Source: Prolixibacteraceae bacterium (lineage in GTDB: Bacteria > Bacteroidota > Bacteroidia > Bacteroidales > Prolixibacteraceae). Taken from it: a stretch of 64,000 bases of DNA. Below the pieces are notes generated by a model, which was given only the letters and a program-made list of their open reading frames with translations, was not told where the DNA came from and did no database searches. The translations under genes were made by a program, and so were the position numbers. Shown here piece by piece: positions 25,534 to 35,706 of this stretch. Location: the NCBI GenBank assembly GCA_025210775.1, contig JAOARB010000007.1, forward strand, positions 62,001 through 126,000. Reading direction: 5' to 3'. Each line of letters opens with the position of its first letter. Within the stretch, counting starts at the first letter, position 1.

Positions 25534-27837
25534 TTATTTAATAGGTATAGATCTATAGTGCCCCATTTGACCGATTTCTTTGATCTCGAAATTCTTTTTG
25601 TAGTTCATGATAAAAAGATTGTTATTCATAAAACCACCGAACTTAGAAGTCTTTACAAAATTTGGATCTAATTGTGTCAATGGGATATAATTTCCATAGA
25701 TCATTTGTGTGAAATTTCCTCCGTATTTCAACATTGCATCTCCAAAATAAAGGGCAATATCAAAGCCTTGGAATGCAAAATTATTTGGCTCGGAATAGAA
25801 ATATTTCTTATATCGCTTAATAAATTGGATGGTATGTTTATCGTTATAATTGACATGATATGGGGTAAGGAAGTGAAAATCGAGATTGTGTAAAATCTCT
25901 TCTTTTATACTTCTGTATTTAGTCCATTCATTAAACCCGATAACTGTAATGTCGTAATCCATTGTTAGAGCATTAAGCTGTCCTAATGTCTGGCTTATCA
26001 CCATTTCATTTCTTGATGGAATAAGTATGATATTCGGTTTGTCTTTTTTAAGAACAAATCTTAATCCTTCTAATCCATATACTCCCAGTTTAAACTCTGT
26101 ATAGTGTGAAATACTATCTTGATTGATATGTTCTTTAAATAAAGCATCTCTAATAGGGGAAATAAAACTATCTGTTAGTTTTTTATCATTCGTTTTTAAT
26201 GCAATAATGTTCTGATTCGCATAACTGTCGATTACATATTCCGCAGTTTTTCTTACTTTATACTCTAAAGATGGATTTATTTGATAAATATTTTCATATT
26301 TATTGGTAATCTTATCTTGTGGTGACAATGGAGAGACAATAGGAACCTGTTTGTTATTAAAAGATTGTAGTAATGCTTGTTGCGTTGTTGGATAGATTGG
26401 TCCAATTACTAGATCTAATTTATTGAATACTCCTTTTGCATACAATGAATCAATACTATGCTTTTTCTTCTCAGTATCAAATAAGTACAGTTTGACATTT
26501 AATCCTTTACGATTCAAAGAATCAATACCTACCATTATCCCTTCATAGAAAGAAAGGAAGTTTTTTGTTCGAGAGTAAATCTTGTGTTGATTTGATTTAC
26601 CTGAGAATAGATCCTCGTTTAACTGTTTGTTTATTTCAGAATATAGAGGAACCATTACCCCAATATTAAAAACCTCAGATGAAGGATTAATAATAAAATC
26701 CTTACTCGATAAGAAGCTTATTTTATCTACAAGATAAGATGCTCTTAGTAGTGAATCATTAACTCCTAATTCGAAACTACGTGCTATTTCTGGGTTAGGA
26801 ATGGTTATTTCGTCACCTACCATTAAATTCTGTACTCTTAAACGAGGGTTCAATTCTTTCAATATACGAACTGTCACGCCATGTTTGTTTGCAATAGAAT
26901 AAAGCGTCTCTTTTGCTTTGACATGGTACTGGTAGAAATTATTATTGTCAAGAATCTGAACTTCTTGATTTGTGGTTCTACGGTAAGGCAAACGAATAAC
27001 TACTCCATGAATAAGCTCATCACTCAATATTGGATTTAATTGTAGAATCTCACTTTTCGTTACACCATATTTTTGTTCGATTTTCCAATAAGTATCTTTG
27101 TCTGTGATACGATAGTGGAAAAATTTAGTATCTACAATTTTGTGGGTTATTTCATCTATTGTTGCACCTACAACCAAAGGAATACGAATGGTGTCATTTA
27201 CATTTATATGACTTCCCAGTTTTGAGTTTTCCTTTTTTAAATCGTCAAAAGGGATATTGTATTTTCTTGAAATATAGAAAAGTGTTTCCCCCTCCTTTAC
27301 AATATGATATTTGTAATTCGAGTTTTTATTTTCTTCTTTTTGCGGTGTAGAAACTTCTACTTTGGCCGGCTTTAAAGGAATTCTTAATAGATCTCCTTTT
27401 TTTAGCACATTGTGCTCTTCTAATCCATTGGCTCTTTCAATATCTTTTACAGAAATACCATAATTCTGAGCTATAGAAAATAACGTCTCTCTTTTTTTTA
27501 CTTTATGAAAACGTATTGAATCGTTGTCTTGAACATTTTTCAGTAAAAAGCTTTTCTCTTTACGCTGTTTTTTAGATTCAATAGGAATCTTAATATAACT
27601 ATCGGACTTTAGTCCTTCTGTCTTAAGTTTAGGATTTGCTTTGTATAGTTCTGATGCCGCAATGTTATATGTTCGTTGGATAGAATAAACTGTCTCCTTC
27701 TTTTTTACTTTATGAAGGATGTATACTCTTTTCCCTACAACTACTTTAGAGTCTTGGTTAGATTGAGCTACAACATTTGTTGAAAGAACAATACTTTGAA
27801 AAAGAACTATTAATAATAGAATTCTGCTTAGCTTCAT
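25534..27837 (-). CDS. Periplasmic LysM(x5) fused to a substrate-binding-protein-like domain
   Basis: From the ATG at 27837 (767 residues) there is a signal peptide (1-25), five LysM repeats (about 39-86, 110-155, 177-221, 241-285, 303-347) and a type 1 periplasmic-binding-protein-like domain (about 395-767; FNIGVMVPLYSEI at its start, DLVIGPIYPTTQQAL, NKQVPIVSPLS). LysM binds peptidoglycan, while the binding-protein fold resembles amino-acid receptors and LpoA-type lipoproteins. A peptidoglycan-anchored sensor or regulator of wall synthesis is a fair inference. The longest frame begins at 27924, but a TACATTTG -7 box at 27922-27929 (reverse strand) would then overlap the start, which favours 27837. 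Confidence 0.88.
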   Translation of the reverse strand: MKLSRILLLIVLFQSIVLSTNVVAQSNQDSKVVVGKRVYILHKVKKKETVYSIQRTYNIAASELYKANPKLKTEGLKSDSYIKIPIESKKQRKEKSFLLKNVQDNDSIRFHKVKKRETLFSIAQNYGISVKDIERANGLEEHNVLKKGDLLRIPLKPAKVEVSTPQKEENKNSNYKYHIVKEGETLFYISRKYNIPFDDLKKENSKLGSHINVNDTIRIPLVVGATIDEITHKIVDTKFFHYRITDKDTYWKIEQKYGVTKSEILQLNPILSDELIHGVVIRLPYRRTTNQEVQILDNNNFYQYHVKAKETLYSIANKHGVTVRILKELNPRLRVQNLMVGDEITIPNPEIARSFELGVNDSLLRASYLVDKISFLSSKDFIINPSSEVFNIGVMVPLYSEINKQLNEDLFSGKSNQHKIYSRTKNFLSFYEGIMVGIDSLNRKGLNVKLYLFDTEKKKHSIDSLYAKGVFNKLDLVIGPIYPTTQQALLQSFNNKQVPIVSPLSPQDKITNKYENIYQINPSLEYKVRKTAEYVIDSYANQNIIALKTNDKKLTDSFISPIRDALFKEHINQDSISHYTEFKLGVYGLEGLRFVLKKDKPNIILIPSRNEMVISQTLGQLNALTMDYDITVIGFNEWTKYRSIKEEILHNLDFHFLTPYHVNYNDKHTIQFIKRYKKYFYSEPNNFAFQGFDIALYFGDAMLKYGGNFTQMIYGNYIPLTQLDPNFVKTSKFGGFMNNNLFIMNYKKNFEIKEIGQMGHYRSIPIK

Positions 27838-28162
27838 CAATAATAAATGATAAGAAGTGTTTGTAATGAAAAATAATCGTTCAATATAAGAGATTTCATA
27901 GAAAAATACTCTTAAGAAATACAAATGTAAAAAAAGTTGTCTTTAATATTATGGTAAAACTCCCTTTTCTTCCTTGTCGAGATTGAACATTGATAGATTA
28001 AAGGTAATAAAGATACTTTGTTAATGTGTATGATAGATATTGTTAAGATGATATTTATCGAAAATATAATAAATCATGGGTACTTTTGTAGGTACTATAT
28101 TAGAAGTTGTGTCTCTTTTTTTAAAGACATTAATGATAACTAGAATTTAAAACATACACTGA
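27838..28162. other. Divergent intergenic region, LysM protein and GH92 genes
   Basis: This 325-bp stretch separates two divergent genes. A -7-like TACATTTG is read on the reverse strand at 27922-27929 without a clear -33 partner. A short GTAC-x-GTAC inverted pair occurs near 28079-28096. I see no gene, tRNA or strong hairpin here. Confidence 0.5.
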
Positions 28163-30478
28163 ATGGTACGAATAAACAGATATGGATATTTCAGTATCCC
28201 TATGCTTCTTATACTTTTATTTATCGGATCATGTACTACAAAAAAGCATCCGATAGATAAACAATCCAATATTTCTTTAAACAAAGATCAATTTTATTCC
28301 TATATGGATCCAATGATAGGTACTGGTGGACATGTGCATACTTTCCCTGGAGCTACTTATCCTTTTGGTATGATTCAATTAAGTCCAGATGCGGACACTA
28401 AAGGTTGGGATTGGTGTGCAGGATATCATTATTCTGATACTAATATTAAAGGTTTTAGTCATAATCATTTAAGTGGTACTGGTTGGTCCGATCTTGGAGA
28501 TATATTATTGATGCCAGGTAGTGGAAAATATTATCTTAATGCTGGTGATAAACAAGATCCTGATAAAGGATGGCGTTCTCGTTTTTCTCATCAAAAAGAG
28601 AAGGCCGTTCCAGGATATTATCAAGTTGACTTATTCGATAATCATGTTAATGTGGAATTAACTGCCAATGAAAGAGCTGGTTTTCATCGTTATACTTTTA
28701 ACAACAACAAGGAAGATAGATGGGTCGTTGTGGACCCAACAAATAAGATTTTTGGTAAAGTTTTAAATACCTCTTTAACCAAAGACGATCCTTATACTGT
28801 CTCTGGATTTTGTCATAGCACTGGATGGGCAGGAGATAGACATATTTATTTTACAGCTACTTTCTCAGAACCTATAACTAACATTATTTTTACGGATGGA
28901 AAAAAAGAAAATAGAGACGTGGATACTTTTTCGGATGATAATGCACGTGCCATTCTTTTCTTTGACCCAACTATTGATCGTCCTTTAGATGTTAAAGTAT
29001 CCATTTCAGGAGTTAGTGCGGAAGGGGCTAAAAACAATTTATTGGTTAGTGGAAAACCTTTTTCGTTTGAGCAAGTGAAAGAGAAAACGATTAATGAGTG
29101 GAAACGAATTAGTCGTATTATCCAAGTTGAAGGAGGTAGTGAAGCTCAAAAAAGAATTTTCTATACAGGACTATATCATAATTTTATTGCTCCCAATTTA
29201 TGGATGGATACCGATGGATCTTATATTGCAGTAGGAAAAAAAATGAAAACATCTTCATTTAAGAACTACAGTACTTTCTCTACTTGGGATACATTTAGAG
29301 CATCTTTTCCATTGCTATCCATAGTAGAACCTGAGAAAGTATCAGATATGGCCAATTCTCTTATATCGCGTCATCGTGATGCAAAAGATCATATGCCGTT
29401 ATGGGAACTATTAGGACATGACAATACTTGTATGATTGGTAATCCCGCAACGATCTTTATTTATGATGCATTACGTCAGGGAGTACCCGGAATAGATAAG
29501 AGAGAAGCATTGGATGCCATGATTGATCTTTCAAACCATAATAAGTTGAGTAGTTCTGATGGTCCTGGTGGAGTGCCTGAGTACATCCGTTTAGGATATG
29601 TCCCTTCTGATATTGATAAGTGTGTCTCAAAAACATTAGAGTATGCCTATGCTGATGGATGTGTTGCTGCTCTAGCAAGAGAATTAGGAGAGAATGATAT
29701 TGCAGATAAATATGCTCAAAGAGCTGAATCATATAAAGCCCTGTTTAATCCTAAATTGAATCGTTTTTGGCCTAAAGATCGCAAAGGACAATGGGTCGAA
29801 ACTTTTGCAACAGATCGTTGGAATATATTAAACAAATATTGGGTCTCTGGAAATGTTTGGGCATATGACTATTTTGTGCCTCATCAAATGAAAGAACTAA
29901 TCAAACTAAAAGGTGGAGTTAAAGCTTTTGAAAAAGATCTAGATCATCTTTTTACTACTCCTTTGCAAATGAAAGGAGAGCAGCATGTCGATATATCTGG
30001 ATTTATAGGAGGATATGCACACGGGGATGAACCAGGACATGCTAATGCTTATTTGTACAATTATGTGGGTGCTCCATATAAGACACAAAAGTATGTCCGT
30101 CAAATAATGAAAGAGATGTACAAAGATACTCCTGATGGAATGATTAACAATGAAGATTGTGGTCAGATGTCTGCTTGGTATGTCTTTAGTGCTATGGGGT
30201 TCTATCCAGTTAACCCCGGTTCAAATAGTTATCTTCTAGGATCCCCTATCTTTGATCAAGTAAAGATAATGCTACCTAATGGAAATAGGTTTGAGATGAT
30301 TGCCCACAATCAAAGTGATAAAGCTGTATATGTTGATCATGTAAAATTGAATGGTAAGAATTACTCTAAACTTTTTATTACAACAGAAGACATCCTTTCT
30401 GGTGCAAAGCTAGAGTTCTTTATGTCTGAAAAACCAAATAAAACATATGGTAGCCATTCGAATGATTGGCCTCTTTAG
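28163..30478 (+). CDS. GH92 family alpha-mannosidase lipoprotein
   Basis: The 771-residue protein carries a lipoprotein signal (LLFIGSC, acylated Cys24). Three GH92 landmarks follow: YMDPMIGTGGHVHTFPGA (47-64) with YPFGMIQLSPDA, then HNHLSGTG (about 99-106), and in the catalytic (alpha/alpha)6 domain GGYAHGDEPGHANAY and NEDCGQMSAWYVFSAMGFYP (about 663-682). GH92 enzymes are calcium-dependent inverting exo-alpha-mannosidases. With a lipobox and no +2 Asp visible it could face the periplasm or the surface. No SusC/SusD or other glycosidase genes adjoin it, so it is not in a typical polysaccharide utilisation locus. Confidence 0.95.
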   Translation: MVRINRYGYFSIPMLLILLFIGSCTTKKHPIDKQSNISLNKDQFYSYMDPMIGTGGHVHTFPGATYPFGMIQLSPDADTKGWDWCAGYHYSDTNIKGFSHNHLSGTGWSDLGDILLMPGSGKYYLNAGDKQDPDKGWRSRFSHQKEKAVPGYYQVDLFDNHVNVELTANERAGFHRYTFNNNKEDRWVVVDPTNKIFGKVLNTSLTKDDPYTVSGFCHSTGWAGDRHIYFTATFSEPITNIIFTDGKKENRDVDTFSDDNARAILFFDPTIDRPLDVKVSISGVSAEGAKNNLLVSGKPFSFEQVKEKTINEWKRISRIIQVEGGSEAQKRIFYTGLYHNFIAPNLWMDTDGSYIAVGKKMKTSSFKNYSTFSTWDTFRASFPLLSIVEPEKVSDMANSLISRHRDAKDHMPLWELLGHDNTCMIGNPATIFIYDALRQGVPGIDKREALDAMIDLSNHNKLSSSDGPGGVPEYIRLGYVPSDIDKCVSKTLEYAYADGCVAALARELGENDIADKYAQRAESYKALFNPKLNRFWPKDRKGQWVETFATDRWNILNKYWVSGNVWAYDYFVPHQMKELIKLKGGVKAFEKDLDHLFTTPLQMKGEQHVDISGFIGGYAHGDEPGHANAYLYNYVGAPYKTQKYVRQIMKEMYKDTPDGMINNEDCGQMSAWYVFSAMGFYPVNPGSNSYLLGSPIFDQVKIMLPNGNRFEMIAHNQSDKAVYVDHVKLNGKNYSKLFITTEDILSGAKLEFFMSEKPNKTYGSHSNDWPL

Positions 30479-30510
30479 TGGAGATGTTTCTTAAACTATC
30501 GGAATAAACC

Positions 30511-30548
30511 AAAGCGGGAAATCATTTATATGATTTCCCGCTTTTATT
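30511..30548. terminator. Bidirectional intrinsic terminator
   Basis: A 15-bp stem (AAAGCGGGAAATCAT at 30511-30525 with its complement at 30530-30544) is flanked by A/T tracts and lies between the convergent GH92 and chorismate synthase genes. Confidence 0.88.
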
Positions 30549-30563
30549 ATTGATAATATGTGA

Positions 30564-31637
30564 TTATAGCCTTCTTGTTCTTTGAATTAAGAGATGATCT
30601 GCAATAACCAACGCTGCCATTGCTTCTACAATAGGTACAGCTCTAGGTAATACACATGGATCATGACGGCCCTTTAATTTAATTGTAACCTCTTCTTTGG
30701 ATTTGTTTATCGTACTCTGTTCTTTTACAAGGGTTGCAATAGGTTTGAATCCTACTCTAAAGTTAATGTCCATCCCATTAGATATCCCTCCTTGTATACC
30801 TCCAGAATGGTTTGTTGAGGTCTTGATATCTCCTCCTTCATTGATAAATGGATCATTATGAATTGATCCAGGTAGTTCTGTTCCATCAAATCCTGAACCG
30901 TAATCAAATCCTTTAACGGCATTGATCCCTAGCATTGCTGCACCTAAATCTGCATGTAGCTTATTAAATACAGGTTCTCCTAATCCTGCAGGAACTCCAG
31001 TGATAACTCCTGTAATCACCCCCCCAAGAGAGTCTTGTTGCTCTTTTGCCTCTTCAATAGCAGTAATCATCTGCTTTGCTATATCTTGGTCAGGACAACG
31101 TACAATATTATCTTCGGTTGTATTAAGGTCTAATTGAGTATATTGTTTGCCTACCTTGATGCTTCCTACCTGAGAAACATACGCTTTTACATCTATATGA
31201 TAGTGGGATAGTATTTCTTTGGCAATTGCACCTGCAGCTACACGTGCAATTGTCTCTCTTGCAGATGATCGTCCACCTCCTCTATGATCCCTATCACCAT
31301 ATTTCGCGATATATGTATAGTCGGCATGTGATGGTCGATAGATATCTTTTAAGTTATTATAGTCAGATGAATGATGGTCTTTATTACGTACAATAAAACT
31401 GATCGGAGTTCCTGTACTCTTCCCTTCAAAAACACCTGAAAGAAGTTCTACAGTATCCGACTCTTTTCGCTGTGTCGTGATATGTGATTGTCCTGGTTTT
31501 CTTCTGTCTAGCTCTGCTTGAATATTTTCCAATGAGATCTCTACGCCTGCAGGACAACCGTCCAAGATACCTCCAACGGCGGCACCATGAGATTCCCCAT
31601 AGGTCGTTAAACGTAGTAAATTACCAATAGTATTCAT
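30564..31637 (-). CDS. aroC: Chorismate synthase
   Basis: The 357-residue protein (ATG at 31637; an upstream in-frame ATG at 31655 adds six residues) converts 5-enolpyruvylshikimate-3-phosphate to chorismate using reduced FMN, the last common step of aromatic amino-acid synthesis. All family signatures are visible: [10 protein letters not shown] (11-20), RPSHADYTY (101-109), [17 protein letters not shown] (113-129) and [14 protein letters not shown] near the C-terminus. It is a lone gene between its own leader and a terminator shared with GH92. The length is that of the usual bacterial enzyme. No attenuator-like structure is obvious in its short leader. Confidence 0.98.
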   Translation of the reverse strand: MNTIGNLLRLTTYGESHGAAVGGILDGCPAGVEISLENIQAELDRRKPGQSHITTQRKESDTVELLSGVFEGKSTGTPISFIVRNKDHHSSDYNNLKDIYRPSHADYTYIAKYGDRDHRGGGRSSARETIARVAAGAIAKEILSHYHIDVKAYVSQVGSIKVGKQYTQLDLNTTEDNIVRCPDQDIAKQMITAIEEAKEQQDSLGGVITGVITGVPAGLGEPVFNKLHADLGAAMLGINAVKGFDYGSGFDGTELPGSIHNDPFINEGGDIKTSTNHSGGIQGGISNGMDINFRVGFKPIATLVKEQSTINKSKEEVTIKLKGRHDPCVLPRAVPIVEAMAALVIADHLLIQRTRRL

Positions 31638-31835
31638 AGGGTTAATCTTTTTCATTTTTTATCTAGAATCGATACGATTCCAATAGAATGTAAAGATATA
31701 AAACGTTTTCTATACGTATTCGTTTTTCGAACACCTTTTCTGTTTATTGTATTATAATATTAACAGTGGCTTGTAATATGTAAGTAGGATATTGCTGCGA
31801 AATATTAGGAAAGATTTTCTTCTATCTATTACAAA

Positions 31836-31872
31836 TAAAAAAAGAGGCCATCTCTTTTGAGATAGCCTCTTT
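31836..31872 (-). terminator. Intrinsic terminator after transketolase
   Basis: A 14-bp stem (AAAGAGGCCATCTC at 31841-31854 with GAGATAGCCTCTTT at 31859-31872, one mismatch) is followed on the minus strand by a T-run (A's at 31836-31843). Confidence 0.88.
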
Positions 31873-31898
31873 GTGAATTATCTTTTGTTAGGTCCTAA

Positions 31899-33929
31899 TT
31901 ATTTACCTAGGAATGTTTTTACTTGTGTATAAACATTGTCTCCATTGAAACCTAACTCTTTGTCCAATACAGTGTATGGTGCAGAGAATCCGAATGAATT
32001 CAATCCCCAAACACATCCGTTATGTCCAACTAATCCTTGAAGAGTAAGTGGAAGTCCTGCTGTCAATCCAAATTTAGGAAGTGATGCTGGAAGAACTTCT
32101 TCTTGATAATCTTCAGATTGGCTACGGAAAAGACCTTCTGATGGTACAGATACGATACGTACAGCAATTCCGTCTTCACGTAATTTTTTCGCACCTTCTA
32201 CAAGAGTAGATACTTCAGAACCTGAAGCCAATAGAATAACTTCTGCATTCTCATCTTCTTCAACGATATATGCACCTAATGCTGCATCTTTAGCATCTTC
32301 GTATCTTGAGTCTTCTGTTGGAAGATCTTGTACATTTTGACGTGAGAAGATCATTCCTGTTGGAGTAGAAGTGTTTTCTAGTGCAAGTTTCCATGCAATA
32401 GTTGTCTCTTGTGCATCCGCTGGACGTAGAACTAACATTGAGTTCTCGCCTTTGTGATTCTTAAGATGCTCCATTAGACGAATTTGTGCTTCTTGCTCTA
32501 CTGGTTGGTGTGTTGGTCCATCTTCTCCTACACGGAAAGCATCGTGACTCCATACAAATTTCACTGGAAGCTCCATTAAAGCTGCCATACGAATAGCTGG
32601 TTTCATATAGTCACTAAACACAAAGAATGTACCACATACTGGAATAACACCACCGTGTAGTGCCATACCGTTCATAATACATGCCATAGTCAACTCACAT
32701 ACTCCTGCATTAAAGAAACTTCCTGAGAAATCACCTTTAACGAATGGGTAACTTCCTCCTTTTAGGAATCCGTCTGTTTTATCTGAGTTAGATAGATCGG
32801 CTGATGCTACGATCATATTCTCAACTTCAGATGCAAAATATTGAAGTACTGTTGCTGATGCATTACGTGTTGCAATATTTGCTTTTTGCTCAACTTTATC
32901 GAAATCGAACTCAGGAGCTTCATCACTGAAGAATTTAGCTAGTTTTTCTGCTAGTTCTTCGTTTTCGTTACTCCATGATTCTTCTACTTTCTTTTGTTCT
33001 GCAACCCATGCACGTAACTCTTCTGCTCTGTTGTTATAAAGCTCTTTTACGTCATCAAAAATTTGGAATGGATTCTCTGCGTCCCCACCTAAGTTTTCGA
33101 TTGTCTTTGCAATAGATGCTCCTGCTGCTGATAGAGGCTGTCCGTGAGTTGAAACTTTACGTTCGTATGAATCACCTTCTGCTCCTAAAGCACCTTTACC
33201 CATCACTGTTTTACCAATGATTAGTGTTGGTCTTTCAGTCTCTGCATTTGCTTCTGTTAGCGCTTTACGAATCTGGTCTGCGTCATTACCATCAATAGTA
33301 ATGGTTTTCCATCCCCATGATTCATATTTCATTGCTGTGTCTTCGTTTGAAACGGCATCTGTTGTTGTTGACAACTGAATATCGTTTGAATCGTAGAACA
33401 TGATTAAATTGCTTAGCCCTAAAGTTCCCGCTACACGACCTGCACCTTGCGAAATCTCTTCTTGGATACCTCCATCTGAGATAAATGCATAGGTTTTGTG
33501 TGACATCCATTTTCCAAATCGAGCCACAAGGAATTGTTCGGCAATAGCAGCACCCACAGCCATTGTGTGTCCTTGACCTAGAGGACCAGAGGTGTTTTCT
33601 ACTCCACGTGCAAAATCAACTTCTGGGTGACCTGGTGTTACAGTTCCCCATTGACGGAAGTTTGCAAGTTCCTCCATGCTATAATTTCCAGCTAAAGCTA
33701 GTGTGGAATAGAGCATCGGAGACATGTGACCTGGATCCAAGAAAAATCTATCACGATGTGGATATTGTTTGTTATCTGGATCATATTTCAAAAATTCACT
33801 ATATAGAATATTGATGAAATCTGCTCCACCCATCGCACCTCCTGGATGACCTGATTTAGCCTTCTCAACCATAGCAGCTGAGAGGATTCGAATATTATCC
33901 GCTGCTTTATCTACTACCTTGTTGTTCAT
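31899..33929 (-). CDS. tkt: Transketolase
   Basis: The 676-residue protein is full-length, single-chain transketolase: thiamine diphosphate-dependent transfer of a two-carbon unit between pentose-phosphate sugars. Visible motifs are KSGHPGGAMGG near the start, the TPP/Mg loop FISDGGIQEEISQGAGRVAG ending in FYDSND, and the pyrimidine-domain VGEDGPTHQPVEQ. The usual GDG of the TPP loop reads SDG here. The longest frame starts at 33998, but a TATATTTG -7 box on the reverse strand lies at 33973-33980, downstream of that ATG, so MNNKVVDKA at 33929 is the likely start. It is monocistronic, with a terminator on each side. Confidence 0.96.
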   Translation of the reverse strand: MNNKVVDKAADNIRILSAAMVEKAKSGHPGGAMGGADFINILYSEFLKYDPDNKQYPHRDRFFLDPGHMSPMLYSTLALAGNYSMEELANFRQWGTVTPGHPEVDFARGVENTSGPLGQGHTMAVGAAIAEQFLVARFGKWMSHKTYAFISDGGIQEEISQGAGRVAGTLGLSNLIMFYDSNDIQLSTTTDAVSNEDTAMKYESWGWKTITIDGNDADQIRKALTEANAETERPTLIIGKTVMGKGALGAEGDSYERKVSTHGQPLSAAGASIAKTIENLGGDAENPFQIFDDVKELYNNRAEELRAWVAEQKKVEESWSNENEELAEKLAKFFSDEAPEFDFDKVEQKANIATRNASATVLQYFASEVENMIVASADLSNSDKTDGFLKGGSYPFVKGDFSGSFFNAGVCELTMACIMNGMALHGGVIPVCGTFFVFSDYMKPAIRMAALMELPVKFVWSHDAFRVGEDGPTHQPVEQEAQIRLMEHLKNHKGENSMLVLRPADAQETTIAWKLALENTSTPTGMIFSRQNVQDLPTEDSRYEDAKDAALGAYIVEEDENAEVILLASGSEVSTLVEGAKKLREDGIAVRIVSVPSEGLFRSQSEDYQEEVLPASLPKFGLTAGLPLTLQGLVGHNGCVWGLNSFGFSAPYTVLDKELGFNGDNVYTQVKTFLGK

Positions 33930-33972
33930 TGTAACTAGATTGATATAATAGTATGCATTAAATTTTAAAGTC

Positions 33973-33980
33973 CAAATATA
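33973..33980 (-). promoter_or_regulatory. -7-like promoter element for transketolase
   Basis: CAAATATA on the + strand is TATATTTG on the minus strand, an exact TAnnTTTG match 44 bp before the chosen ATG. No good -33 TTTG lies at the expected spacing, so only the -7 half is supported. Confidence 0.4.
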
Positions 33981-34095
33981 GGAAAAAAATGTAGTCATAG
34001 ATAATTATTACAGATCTTTCCTATTGTTCTTTCGTGTTTTGTAATCTTGATCGTAATTGCTTTAGATTTATTATAATTATTTTCTGATTTTTTAG

Positions 34096-34130
34096 CAAAA
34101 AAGGTGTAAGCCTACCTGACTTACACCTTT
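34096..34130 (-). terminator. Intrinsic terminator after the barrel protein gene
   Basis: An 11-bp perfect stem (AAAGGTGTAAG at 34100-34110 with CTTACACCTTT at 34120-34130) is followed by T's on the minus strand. Confidence 0.82.
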
Positions 34131-34155
34131 ATCTGCTACACGTTCTTATGAATTG

Positions 34156-34800
34156 TTAAAATCGAAACGCGATACCTGTTTTTATGGACCAATATTTTTG
34201 TGAATTCATTTCGTTATTCTCAAAAGTAAAGTTATATCGTGCTGCTGCATTAAATGATAAATGGTCATTGATTTTTACGAGTACTCCGACTTCTGGGGCT
34301 AACCCAAATTGCCAACTGTCTCCTCTGAAATCTATTCCTCCTAAGGTCTTCTCATAATTGGTATAGACTCCTCCTATACCAATCCCCATATATGGTGTTA
34401 GTATCGATTCTGCTGGATTGGTGAGATAATAATGCGTCGTTGCCATAACAGAAGAGGTGTAGACCCAGTTAAAGGTGTTCCCTGTTAGTGTTATGTCGTT
34501 ATAATCCATCGTTTCATTTCCTTTGGCATCATAAAAATTCTGATAATCCATAGAAAATCCAATAGAGAATTGAGGCTTTAGTAAGTAACGATATTCAAAT
34601 GAGGTTCCTCGAAAACTACTTGTTTTGGTAAAGTCCTTGATCTCTCCTGTTGAAAATCCCATATTGTAGTTAAGCATAAATAGATGCTCTATTGTTTTCT
34701 CTTCTTGAGACGGTGTTTGATCTACGTAGATCTCTTGTGCTTTTACACTCATGGTTGCAAGTAGGATCACAACCAAGCCTATATATCTTTTTATTTTCAT
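34156..34800 (-). CDS. Small outer-membrane beta-barrel protein (OmpX/OmpW-like)
   Basis: The 214-residue protein has a signal peptide (MKIKRYIGLVVILLATMSVKA, then Q) and about eight amphipathic strands (FMLNYNMGFSTGEI, SFEYRYLLKPQFSIGFSMDY, YMGIGIGGVYTNY, FNAAARYNFTF), ending in WSIKTGIAFRF with the terminal phenylalanine that marks BAM substrates. The ligand or transport role is unknown. The gene starts 3 bp after the DUF4136 lipoprotein stop, so the two are almost certainly one operon, possibly a barrel and its lipoprotein partner. Confidence 0.82.
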   Translation of the reverse strand: MKIKRYIGLVVILLATMSVKAQEIYVDQTPSQEEKTIEHLFMLNYNMGFSTGEIKDFTKTSSFRGTSFEYRYLLKPQFSIGFSMDYQNFYDAKGNETMDYNDITLTGNTFNWVYTSSVMATTHYYLTNPAESILTPYMGIGIGGVYTNYEKTLGGIDFRGDSWQFGLAPEVGVLVKINDHLSFNAAARYNFTFENNEMNSQKYWSIKTGIAFRF

Positions 34801-34803
34801 CGC

Positions 34804-35481
34804 TTATTGTTTTTTTCCTAAATATTGTGATTGATCGAATGCTTTTGGAATGTTATTTTCAATTCTAGATTGTATATAACTATCCGATCCTTGTAATAGA
34901 CCACTGATATTGGCTTCCCAGATAATTGGTAGCTTTTTATTTTCAGTGTCTGCATTCTCCATATCCATCATCTGAATGATTACCGAACCCATTTTATAAG
35001 TGTAATAGGTGTTGTAATATGGATACCAAGGAGCATATCCTGGACCAAACCATGGGTAGTATGAACCCCAACCATACCATCCCCAGTAGTCATACCAATT
35101 GTTGTTGACCACTCCAATATAGGTGGTGGACATTGCTGAAACAGTTAACATGATATCTGGTGTTGCTTGGTTGTCTTCATTAGCTTCTGTATATCCCAAG
35201 CTATTCATCTCTTCCTTAATTAACTCAATGGTTCGATCGTCATATTTATGCGATATCGGATCATGGAACGATCCTTCTGGAACAATATGGACAATCGTGT
35301 CGGGTATTTGATAATAGGTGGGTTGTGAGAAGTCAAACTTTGGATCATGGGTCGTTGCTACCAGATCATAGTCTTCTACATATTCAGGGCCTTGCTGTTC
35401 GCAGGACATCATCATTGGAATAATTGCAATGACTAAGGCAACAATCCAACTCTTACAGATTTGTTTATTTTTACATTTCAT
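34804..35481 (-). CDS. DUF4136 lipoprotein
   Basis: From the ATG at 35481 (225 residues) there is a lipoprotein signal (WIVALVIAIIPMMMSCEQQ, lipobox MMSC) and then the DUF4136 pattern: DLVATTHDPKFDFSQPTYYQ followed by a conserved strand segment and IMLTVSAMSTTYIG. An unusual Tyr/Trp/Gly-rich stretch (NWYDYWGWYGWGSYYPWFG and PWYPYYNTYY) sits in the middle and matches what this family shows around its loop. The role is unknown; it is anchored in the membrane facing the periplasm or surface. The longest frame starts at 35517, 36 bp further upstream. A TAATTTTG -7-like box lies at 35555-35562 on the reverse strand. Confidence 0.85.
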   Translation of the reverse strand: MKCKNKQICKSWIVALVIAIIPMMMSCEQQGPEYVEDYDLVATTHDPKFDFSQPTYYQIPDTIVHIVPEGSFHDPISHKYDDRTIELIKEEMNSLGYTEANEDNQATPDIMLTVSAMSTTYIGVVNNNWYDYWGWYGWGSYYPWFGPGYAPWYPYYNTYYTYKMGSVIIQMMDMENADTENKKLPIIWEANISGLLQGSDSYIQSRIENNIPKAFDQSQYLGKKQ

Positions 35482-35670
35482 TGTCTTTAATATTTGATTT
35501 TGTCTATAGAAGTTCAATCTCTATGCCACATCTTGTGGAGTTTTATTATTTTAACAAAATTAAGATCTATGTTGTTCTTAATCATTGAAAAATAGACAAA
35601 TGAAATGTCGCTTTGGGGAATACGAAAGGAGGGAAGTTTTTGCTCTTGAATCAAGAAGAGAGGGAAGAAG

Positions 35671-35700
35671 AAAAAAGCCTGAGAAAAATCCCAGGCTCTT
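35671..35700 (-). terminator. Intrinsic terminator after the 2-oxoacid oxidoreductase operon
   Basis: A short GC-rich stem AGCCTG/CAGGCT (35676-35681 with 35692-35697) is followed on the minus strand by a T-run (A's at 35671-35676). The stem is only six perfect pairs. Confidence 0.65.
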
Positions 35701-35706
35701 TATGTG

